DNA of 64,000 nucleotides from Clostridia bacterium (GTDB lineage Bacteria; Bacillota_A; Clostridia; Christensenellales; Aristaeellaceae). The notes beneath the pieces are model-generated. The model worked only from the letters and a program-made list of their open reading frames with translations. It did no database searches and was not told where the DNA came from. The stretch is from positions 1-64,000 of the forward strand of contig JAFQEB010000085.1 of assembly GCA_017399225.1 (NCBI GenBank). Direction: 5' to 3'. The translations under genes were made by a program, and so were the position numbers. Numbering within the stretch: the first letter of the stretch is position 1; every line of letters starts with the position of its first letter. Below, piece after piece: positions 57,949 through 64,000 of the stretch.

Positions 57949-58737
57949 TCAGATCTCGTATACCGCGCCGGTGGCGAGCCGGTGCAGGCGCTCGCCCATG
58001 TGGGCCTTGAGGACGTCGTACTGGGCGTCTCCCGTGCAGTGGCCGGTGTAGTAAACGGTCTCCTTTTTCATAAGCTCCATGGCGGTGAACTTCAGCCGGG
58101 TGGCCTCCTTCTCCGGGTCGAGCTTCATCAGGTGGAAGCCGCCGATGAATACGTCCGGTGCAAACCAGGTCTTGATGTTCATAACGCCCTTGTGGCTGCA
58201 GCCGCTGACGATGATGCGCCGCTCGCCCTCGCGGATCAGCAGGTAGATCTCGTGCCGGAAGTCGTCTGTCTCCAGGACGTTTTTACGCTTCACCTGCATC
58301 CCGTAGGGATCGGTGAAGAATGGCTGGGGGAACTTCTCGCACCCATGGAGGGACAGCGTGTCGGAGAGAGTATGGTTGTCGCCAACAAAGACGATGCGCT
58401 CCTCGCTCAGCAGCTCCCAGTCCAGGCCGATGAACTTCTCCTCGGCGTTGTAATGATCGCCGAAGGCATGGCGGCTGACGTAGACCTTGGCGTGGTCGTT
58501 GACCTCCAGGAAGCGCTTGATGCCGCCGCCATGGTCGTAGTGGCCGTGGCTGAGGATACACATGTCGACCTTCGTGAGGTCGACGCCCATCTTCTCGGCG
58601 TTGTCTGCAAAAGCGCCGGTCTGTCCGGCGTCGAAGAGGATACGCTGGCCGTTTGCCTCGATGTACAGGCTCAGGCCGTGCTCGCAGGTCAGGTCAGTGT
58701 TGCAAGTGGTGTTTTCTATCAAAGTCCAAAGCTTCAT
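57949..58737 (-). CDS. MBL-fold metallo-hydrolase (dihydropterin-RFA-P-synthase-like)
   Basis: A 262-residue metallo-beta-lactamase-fold enzyme. 'LIENTTCNTDLTCEHGLSLY' and 'RILFDAGQTGAFADNAEKMG' at the N-terminus and H64-x-H66-x-D68-H69 ('LSHGHYDHGGG') place it in the group annotated as 7,8-dihydropterin-6-methyl-4-(ribofuranosyl)-aminobenzene-phosphate synthase-like; 'VYYTGHCTGDAQYDVLKAHM' is the typical end. The real substrate in bacteria is unknown. The ATG is behind CAGGAGA. Confidence 0.88.
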   Translation of the reverse strand: MKLWTLIENTTCNTDLTCEHGLSLYIEANGQRILFDAGQTGAFADNAEKMGVDLTKVDMCILSHGHYDHGGGIKRFLEVNDHAKVYVSRHAFGDHYNAEEKFIGLDWELLSEERIVFVGDNHTLSDTLSLHGCEKFPQPFFTDPYGMQVKRKNVLETDDFRHEIYLLIREGERRIIVSGCSHKGVMNIKTWFAPDVFIGGFHLMKLDPEKEATRLKFTAMELMKKETVYYTGHCTGDAQYDVLKAHMGERLHRLATGAVYEI

Positions 58738-58846
58738 CGTAATCTCCTGCATCCATGCGCGTTCACCCCAAAAGGAGGCGCGCGACTTAATCGCAAATAG
58801 GGTCAAGGGATGAGACCCCTTGCGAGGGTAAAGAGGTATCGTGTAG

Positions 58847-60187
58847 TCACGGCTCCCCGGTGGGAAGTTCGGAGGCGAAAGCGGCAAGCGATGTTGAATC
58901 GTTAGCCCCTGCTTCCACCGCCCCCAGATGCCGCTGGATCGTCCGCGTCTTGACAAAGGCGCTGTCGATGGATTCGCTGGCCTGGCGGAGCCGCAGCTGG
59001 GTCTTTTCCAGCACCTCGGAGAAGGCGCCGAAGTCGGCCTTCACCGTGCCCAGCAGCTTCCATACCTCGCCCGAGCGCTTCTCGATCGCCAGGGTGCGGA
59101 AGCCCATCTGCAGGGCGTTCAGCAGTGCGGAGAAGGTGCCCGGCCCGGCGATGACCACCCGCTGCTCCCGCTGGATGCTGTCTACCAGGTCGATCTGCTG
59201 CACGACCTCGGCATACAGGCCCTCCACGGGGAGGAACATGACGGCGAAGTCCGTGGTGTGGGGCGGGGCGATGTACTTGCCGGCAATGCGCCGTGCCTCC
59301 AGGCGGATGCGCTGCATGAGGGCCTTGCGGGCGGCCTCCGCAGCGGGAGCGTCGCCAGCCTGGCTGGCCTCCTGCAGGCGGGCGTAGTCCTCCACGGGGA
59401 ACTTGCTGTCAATGGGCAGGTACACGGTATCGACGTCCTTGCCCGGCAGGCGGACGGCGAATTCCACCCGCTCCTGGCTGCCGGGAACCACCGCGATGTT
59501 CTCGGCATACTGCTCCGCCGTCAACACGGAGGAGATCAGGCTGCCCAGCTGCATCTCGCCCCAGATGCCGCGGGTCTTGACGTTGGTCAGCACCCGCTTC
59601 AGGTCGCCAACGCCGGCGGCGAGGGTTTGCATCTCGCCCAGGCCCTTGTACACCTGCTCCAGCCGCTGGCTGACCAGGGCGAAGGATTCGTTGAGGCGCT
59701 TGTCCAGACTCTGGGTCAGCCGCTCGTCCATGGAGCGGCGCATATCGGTCAGCTGCCGGGCGTTCTCCTGGCGGAGGGTTTCCATGCCGGTGCTGGTGGC
59801 CTGGCGCACCTGCTCCATCCGGCTGTCCAGCTGGGCGAGGGTCTCGTTCACCCCGGTGGACATCTGGCCGATGCGCTCCTCCTGGTTCCGTGCGGACATC
59901 AGCAGCTGGCGCTGAATGCTCTCCAGCAGGGTGGTCTGGCTCTGGCTGAGCTGGCTCTGGACGACGGACTGCCGGTCGCTCATGCGCTGCAGCTCCTGCA
60001 TACTGGCGTCCCATTGGGCGGAGAGCTCGTCAAACACATCATCCCCGAAACGCTGCAAGTAGGCGGATTGCTGCTGGTCCTGCTGCGCCTGTGCCTGCGT
60101 TGTCTCGCGCTGGCGGTGCATCAGCACGGCCTGCATCACCAGCACCGCCGCGAGCAGGGCGATGACGATCAGAAGTAAATACTCCAT
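58847..60187 (-). CDS. rmuC: DNA recombination protein RmuC
   Basis: A 446-residue protein with an N-terminal membrane helix (4-22), a long Gln/Arg-rich coiled coil (about 25-190), and the RmuC nuclease-like domain (about 200-420) with 'TRGIWGEMQLGSLISSVLTA', 'VYLPIDSKFPVEDYARL' and 'EGLYAEVV'. Family members limit inversions at short repeats. The last 16 residues (DSTSLAAFASELPTGEP) are encoded by the dispersed repeat at 58851, which also supplies the stop. The ATG is behind CAGGAG. Confidence 0.92.
   Translation of the reverse strand: MEYLLLIVIALLAAVLVMQAVLMHRQRETTQAQAQQDQQQSAYLQRFGDDVFDELSAQWDASMQELQRMSDRQSVVQSQLSQSQTTLLESIQRQLLMSARNQEERIGQMSTGVNETLAQLDSRMEQVRQATSTGMETLRQENARQLTDMRRSMDERLTQSLDKRLNESFALVSQRLEQVYKGLGEMQTLAAGVGDLKRVLTNVKTRGIWGEMQLGSLISSVLTAEQYAENIAVVPGSQERVEFAVRLPGKDVDTVYLPIDSKFPVEDYARLQEASQAGDAPAAEAARKALMQRIRLEARRIAGKYIAPPHTTDFAVMFLPVEGLYAEVVQQIDLVDSIQREQRVVIAGPGTFSALLNALQMGFRTLAIEKRSGEVWKLLGTVKADFGAFSEVLEKTQLRLRQASESIDSAFVKTRTIQRHLGAVEAGANDSTSLAAFASELPTGEP
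58851..58901. repeat. dispersed 54-bp repeat, copy 3, inside the rmuC 3' end
   Basis: GGCTCCCCGGTGGGAAGTTC to GATGTTGAATCG; 51 bases, related to copies at 8804 and 8891 with a 3-base deletion. Read on the minus strand it encodes the rmuC C-terminus. Confidence 0.8.
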
Positions 60188-60209
60188 GCAAATCTCCTGA
60201 TAGCAAAGC

Positions 60210-60232
60210 AGCACACCCGGGAAAGGTGTGCT
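60210..60232. repeat. 23-base hairpin repeat, copy 1
   Basis: AGCACACC-cgggaaa-GGTGTGCT just upstream of the rmuC start. The identical sequence recurs at 60448. Confidence 0.8.
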
Positions 60233-60447
60233 CAGTTTGTAAAAAGTAGTAAAAGCAATCGTTGAAGAAACTCGCCGTCGGCAGACTCTATATCGAAAAT
60301 CGGCGACAGGCGCGGCGATTTTCGTGCGATTTTGCTTGCAAAATCGCTTCCTTACACGGAGGAACGGCCGTCAGGGCTGCTTGCAGCCCTGACAGTGACG
60401 GAGTGCAATTCTCAAAAAAGCGCCTTCAGCACTTTTTCGACACGCGG
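60233..60447. other. hairpin-rich spacer between rmuC and recR
   Basis: About 215 bases enclosed by identical 23-base hairpins. It contains CGAAAATCG..CGATTTTCG, GCGATTTTGCTTGCAAAATCGC and GTCAGGGCTGCTTGCAGCCCTGAC. No supported gene; a 73-codon frame through it has no ribosome binding site and consists of repeat sequence. Confidence 0.6.
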
Positions 60448-60470
60448 AGCACACCCGGGAAAGGTGTGCT
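60448..60470. repeat. 23-base hairpin repeat, copy 2
   Basis: Identical to copy 1 and in the same orientation, 238 bases away and 16 bases from the recR stop; it could also act as the recR terminator hairpin. Confidence 0.8.
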
Positions 60471-60485
60471 GAAGTTCGTTTGAAA

Positions 60486-61085
60486 TCAGTATTCCCGGCG
60501 GCCCTCCATGGCCTTGGAAAGGGTGACCTCGTCGGCGTACTCCAGGTCGCTGCCGACGGGCACGCCGTGGGCGATTCGGGTACACCTGACGCCCATGGGC
60601 TTCAAAAGGCGGGCGATGTAGGTGGCCGTGGCCTCGCCCTCGATATCGGGGTTGGTGGCCAGGATCACCTCATCCACCGGCTCTGCGCCCAGGCGGGCGA
60701 TCAGCTCCTTGATGCGGATGTCGTCCGGGCCTACGCCGTCCATGGGGGAGAGGGTGCCGTGCAGCACATGGTACAGGCCGTGGTAATCGTGCATCCGCTC
60801 CATAGCGGCCACGTCCCGCGGGTCGCGCACGACGCAGATCTGACCGTTCTGCCGTTCCTCGTTCTGGCAGACATGGCACAGCGCGTCCGAGGAGAAGTTG
60901 CCGCAGCGCTCGCAGTAGCGGATGGCCTTGCGGCCCTGCCACAGCGCCGCCGCCAGGGCGTGCACATCCTCCAGCGGAAGGCCGACGATGTGGTATGCCA
61001 GGCGCTGGGCGGTCTTCTGACCGATGCCGGGAAGCCGCGCCAGCTCCGATACCATCCGCTGGATGGGTTCGATCTGCCCGGCCAT
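60486..61085 (-). CDS. recR: recombination protein RecR
   Basis: A 199-residue DNA-binding repair protein of the RecFOR pathway. Helix-hairpin-helix 'LARLPGIGQKTAQRLAYHIV' (15-34), a zinc finger with C58, C61, C70 and C73, and a Toprim domain (about 81-176) with 'TLSPMDGVGPDDI' and 'EVILATNPDIEGEATATYIA'. Length is canonical. The ATG overlaps the ybaB stop (ATGA), the standard gene order in Firmicutes. Confidence 0.97.
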   Translation of the reverse strand: MAGQIEPIQRMVSELARLPGIGQKTAQRLAYHIVGLPLEDVHALAAALWQGRKAIRYCERCGNFSSDALCHVCQNEERQNGQICVVRDPRDVAAMERMHDYHGLYHVLHGTLSPMDGVGPDDIRIKELIARLGAEPVDEVILATNPDIEGEATATYIARLLKPMGVRCTRIAHGVPVGSDLEYADEVTLSKAMEGRREY

Positions 61086-61429
61086 CAGAACATGCCGCCC
61101 ATGCCGCCCATACCGGGGGCCATGCGGCTCATGGTGGCCTCGCGGGTCTCCTCGCCCTTGCGCAGGGCCTCGTTGACCGCCGCCATGATCAGATCCTGCA
61201 GCATCTCCACGTCGTCGGGATCGACCACCTTGGGATCGATGACGATGTCCAGCAGCTCACGCTTGCCGCTGACCTTGACGGACACCACGCCGCCGCCGGA
61301 GGTGGCTTCGTACTCCGCTGCATCCAGCTTCTCCTGGGCCTCGGTCATCATCTGCTGCATCTTCTGGGCCTGACGCATCAGCTGCTGCATGTTGCCGCCG
61401 CCGAAGCCGCCAAAATTCTGTCGTGCCAT
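61085..61429 (-). CDS. YbaB/EbfC nucleoid-associated protein
   Basis: A 114-residue DNA-binding dimer. 'QLMRQAQKMQQMMTEAQEKL' and 'VSVKVSGKRELLDIVIDPKV' followed by 'VEMLQDLIMAAVNEALRKGE' are the family core; Met-Gly-rich tail. The ATG is behind GAGGAGG. Together with recR it forms an operon; usually dnaX lies upstream, but here a DUF4097 gene does. Confidence 0.93.
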   Translation of the reverse strand: MARQNFGGFGGGNMQQLMRQAQKMQQMMTEAQEKLDAAEYEATSGGGVVSVKVSGKRELLDIVIDPKVVDPDDVEMLQDLIMAAVNEALRKGEETREATMSRMAPGMGGMGGMF

Positions 61430-61474
61430 GGGAAATTCCTCCTCAATATTCTATGTTCACAGGGATCGGTTTGC

Positions 61475-62218
61475 TTATTCTTCCGCCAGCGTGCAGGTCA
61501 TGTCCAGCTCGCCGGAAACGGTGTTGACGCGCACCCTGGCCGCGCCCTCGACAATGGAGACGCCGCTGGTGCGGATGCGGCCGGAAACGCTGCGAAGCAC
61601 GGCGTCGCACACGTCCACGGGCGCTTCGATCACCACATCGCCGGTAACGGTGTTGGCGGTGATCTCCTCATACGGTTCGGTCAGCGTCAGGGTAGCGCTG
61701 CCGGTGATGCTGGTCAGGCTGCACTGGCGCAGGTCTGCTGCCAGGGCGGAAAGGTCGCCCGTGGTGGAGGAGAGCGCGAGCTTCTCGCAGCTCAGCCCCG
61801 TGGCCTTGATATCGCCGGAAACCGAGCGCAGGCTGATGGCGATGAATTCCGCCTCGCCCACGGTGATCATGCCGGAAACGCTCTCCAGCGACAGATCGGA
61901 GCCTGCGAGGCTGCGGGCGTTGATCCAGCCCGAAACGGTGCGGCCCTCGATGCGGCCCTTCCAGCTGCGGGGCAGGCGCAGGGTCAGCTGCAGCCAGCTG
62001 GTGCCGATGGGGTTCTTGGCCAGCGAGGCGGCCGGCTGCTCGATGAGCAGCTGATCGGCATTGACGTCGATGCGCAGATTCCCCACATCCCGGTCAGCGC
62101 CGGATACCATGACGTGGATATCGTCGATATCATCCGTACAGAGCTCCAGCGTCGCGCCGATCAGCTTCAGGTTGATCCGCGTGATGGGCAGCGCTTCCAG
62201 AAATTCGTTGCGATTCAT
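61475..62218 (-). CDS. DUF4097-type beta-helix protein
   Basis: A 247-residue soluble protein made of short repeated beta strands with the pattern 'SVSGDI', 'SVSGMI', 'TTGDL', 'TVTGDV', 'SVSGRI' and 'TVSGEL', typical of DUF4097 (putative adhesin fold). No signal peptide or membrane helix is present, so it is probably cytoplasmic. In Firmicutes such proteins often accompany PspC or SHOCT-type regulators; none is here. The ATG at 62218 lies 7 bases behind GGAGG. Confidence 0.85.
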   Translation of the reverse strand: MNRNEFLEALPITRINLKLIGATLELCTDDIDDIHVMVSGADRDVGNLRIDVNADQLLIEQPAASLAKNPIGTSWLQLTLRLPRSWKGRIEGRTVSGWINARSLAGSDLSLESVSGMITVGEAEFIAISLRSVSGDIKATGLSCEKLALSSTTGDLSALAADLRQCSLTSITGSATLTLTEPYEEITANTVTGDVVIEAPVDVCDAVLRSVSGRIRTSGVSIVEGAARVRVNTVSGELDMTCTLAEE

Positions 62219-62281
62219 CAGCACACCTCCATGAAATACATGATAGCATGATTTGGGGGTTGATGCAAGGGGAACGGGCGG

Positions 62282-64000
62282 TTATGCCTCGTCCACCGCC
62301 GTGACGCCGGTGACGACGTCATCCAGGATGGCCATCACGCAGGGGTTGCCGCGATCCTGCTTGCCCTGCAGGAGGATGGAATCCTTTTTCAGCCGGGTGG
62401 GGGCGCTGCGGGCCTGGGTGATGATCAGGTCGCAGGGGGCCTTTTCCACCTGGACGACCCCGGCCAGATATCTGCCGTTGGAGCCGTTCTTGTTGAAGTA
62501 GAAGGACTTGACGCCCTTGCCGTTGCGGTTTTGCTTCTCAAAGTCCAATGCCAGGAGTCGCTTGGCGTAGCCGCGCTCGGAGAAGAGCACCATCTGCTCC
62601 GTGTCGCCCAGCTGCCCGGCCCAGATGACCTCGTCATCATCGTCCAGCTGCATACACTTGACACCGGCGGAAACACGGCCCTGGGTGGGGACGGTGTCCA
62701 GCGCGAAGCGGATGCACATGCCGCTGCGGCTGAACATGAGGATATCGTCCCGGCTGGCGGCGGGGAGGACGAAGAGCAGGCTGTCATCCTTTTTGATGTT
62801 CAGTGCGGCGAACTTCTTGCTGCGCACGTCGTAGTCCACGGCGGCGGTGCGCTTGATCATGCCTTGCTTGGTGACGAAGAGGAAGTCCGGCAAATGGCCG
62901 ATGTCCGCCATGCGCAGGCAGGCGATCCACAGGGCCTTTTCGCCGTCCTCCAGGCCCACCAAAACGCCGGTGAGCAGCTGACCGCGATCCCGGGGCTTGC
63001 ACTCGTTGAGGCTGTTCACGGAGAGCGGATAGCAGTTGCCATGATCGGTGAAGATCAGCAGCGTCTCGTCCGTACGGGACATAAAGAGGAACTCGGCACT
63101 GTCGGGCTCGTTTTCCTCCCGGGTGGGCAGGGGGTTCTTGCGGTACACATCCGGGCGGATGCGCTTGAGGAAGCCGGCGCGGGTGTAGGCCACGATGACC
63201 TCCTCCGGCGCGATGACCTCCTTGAAGGCCTCGGCGGATACCTCTTCGGCGGCCTCGATGGTGGTGCGGCGCTCGTCGGCGTACTCGTCCGCGATCTCCT
63301 GCAGCTCCTTCTTGATGACATTCAGCAGCTTCTTTTCGCTGCCGAGGATCCCCTCCAGCTTGTCGATCAGCTTGAGGATGTCCTCGTATTCCTTGCGCAG
63401 GGCCACGATTTCCAGGTTCGTCAGGCGCTGCAGACGCATGTCCAGGATGGCCTGGGCCTGCACGTCCGTCAGGTCGAAGCGGAACATCAGCTTCTCCTTG
63501 GCCTCCTTGGGGTTCTTGGAGGAGCGGATCAGCGCGATGACCTCATCCAGATTGTCCACCGCGATCATCAGGCCCTGCAAAATGTGGGCGCGGGCGCGGG
63601 CGTGCTTCAGGTCGTACTCGGTGCGGCGGGTCACAACGTCCTTCTGGTGGCGGATGAAGTGGCCGATCATGGTTTTCAGGCCCATCTGCACGGGCTTGCC
63701 CTCGGCGATGGCGACCATGTTCACGCCGAAGGTGACCTGCAGATCGCTGTACTTGTACAGGTAATTCAGCACCTTCTGGACGTCGGTGTCCTTCTTCAGC
63801 TCGATCACAGCGCGCATACCGTTGCGGTCGGATTCGTCGCGGATGTCGTAGATGCAGCCCAGCTGGGCCTTCTTCTCCTCGCTCAGCTTGAGGATCTTTT
63901 CCAGCATCGCGGCCTTGTTGACCGTGTAGGGGATCTCATTGATGACGATCAGCTTGCGGCCGGCGCTGCCGTCCTCGATCTCCACCCGGGCGCGGACGGA
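62282..64000 (-). CDS. type II topoisomerase subunit A (ParC/GyrA), C-terminal part
   Basis: The gene runs off the right edge; 572 codons and the stop are inside. Visible are the end of the breakage-reunion domain ('VINEIPYTVNKAAMLEKILK', 'VTRRTEYDLKHARARAHILQ', 'AQAILDMRLQRLTNLE'), the coiled coil, and six-bladed C-terminal repeats ('VIVAYTRAGFLKRI', 'FVTKQGMIKRT', 'LFSERGYAKRLL'). The GyrA box QRRGGKG is absent; the corresponding place reads 'ECKPRDRGQLLTGV'. This favours a ParC-like decatenase or a Clostridia GyrA variant. It supplies DNA breakage and rejoining activity. Confidence 0.92.
   Translation of the reverse strand, partial: SVRARVEIEDGSAGRKLIVINEIPYTVNKAAMLEKILKLSEEKKAQLGCIYDIRDESDRNGMRAVIELKKDTDVQKVLNYLYKYSDLQVTFGVNMVAIAEGKPVQMGLKTMIGHFIRHQKDVVTRRTEYDLKHARARAHILQGLMIAVDNLDEVIALIRSSKNPKEAKEKLMFRFDLTDVQAQAILDMRLQRLTNLEIVALRKEYEDILKLIDKLEGILGSEKKLLNVIKKELQEIADEYADERRTTIEAAEEVSAEAFKEVIAPEEVIVAYTRAGFLKRIRPDVYRKNPLPTREENEPDSAEFLFMSRTDETLLIFTDHGNCYPLSVNSLNECKPRDRGQLLTGVLVGLEDGEKALWIACLRMADIGHLPDFLFVTKQGMIKRTAAVDYDVRSKKFAALNIKKDDSLLFVLPAASRDDILMFSRSGMCIRFALDTVPTQGRVSAGVKCMQLDDDDEVIWAGQLGDTEQMVLFSERGYAKRLLALDFEKQNRNGKGVKSFYFNKNGSNGRYLAGVVQVEKAPCDLIITQARSAPTRLKKDSILLQGKQDRGNPCVMAILDDVVTGVTAVDEA

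Noticed and set aside
60262..60483. 73-codon plus-strand frame between rmuC and recR
   Set aside because: It runs through several hairpin repeats and lacks a ribosome binding site.

Overview
The window is GC-rich DNA, almost fully packed with genes on both strands. It looks like the chromosome of an anaerobic, Gram-positive-lineage bacterium, most likely a gut or rumen member of the Clostridia. The evidence is indirect: strong AGGAGG ribosome binding sites before nearly every start, an rsmG-noc pair, a long-form hibernation factor, a PadR/DUF2812 pair, an FprA flavoprotein-rubredoxin pair typical of anaerobes, two GH94 phosphorylases, and many dispersed hairpin repeats of the kind common in gut Firmicutes. 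There is one tRNA (Leu-UAA), no rRNA, no CRISPR array, no phage and no recognisable transposase.

Layout. 1-4 kb: araD, a GNAT enzyme, an XRE regulator, then a PadR-controlled cassette of small membrane proteins. 4-9 kb: a compact site-2-type protease, a DeoR regulator, a lone cobalamin-type reductase and a TetM/EF-G-like GTPase. 9-13.5 kb: SDR, YitT, and a feoA-feoB-small Cys-rich peptide iron locus under a palindromic operator. 13.6-21 kb: AraC regulator divergent from a secreted GH16 glucanase with a cytoplasmic GH5, then dus, Gfo/Idh and MATE genes. 21-26 kb: first GH94 phosphorylase, a GNAT remnant, GH42 galactosidase. 26-32 kb: zinc-ribbon protein, FprA-rubredoxin, a Nim/PNPOx-like protein next to a 256-bp tandem duplication, and an ABC-F protein with a degenerate second site. 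32-41 kb: small exported or membrane proteins, a PepV-type dipeptidase, and a phosphatase-holA-MBL group. 41-45 kb: cellobiose phosphorylase and a methyltransferase.

45-50.6 kb: a structured leader before hpf/raiA, a ferredoxin, small regulators, a zinc-ribbon protein, and the serC-serA serine pair. 50.7-58 kb: a phosphonoacetaldehyde-reductase-like dehydrogenase, two DUF218 proteins around radC, rsmG, a Noc-like ParB protein, a spermidine-synthase-like protein, an HTH-membrane regulator and tRNA-Leu. 58-64 kb: an MBL enzyme, rmuC, recR-ybaB, a DUF4097 protein and the C-terminal part of a type II topoisomerase A subunit that runs off the end.

Working together: the carbohydrate genes suggest that beta-glucans are cut outside the cell (GH16), taken up, and split inside by GH5, GH42 and phosphorolytic GH94 enzymes that save ATP. 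Both GH94 promoters carry LacI/CcpA-like palindromes. The most unusual material is regulatory and repeat-derived: the PadR operator array, the candidate raiA-type RNA, and repeats that have entered or extended protein genes (rmuC, the MBL hydrolase, the PNPOx leader).
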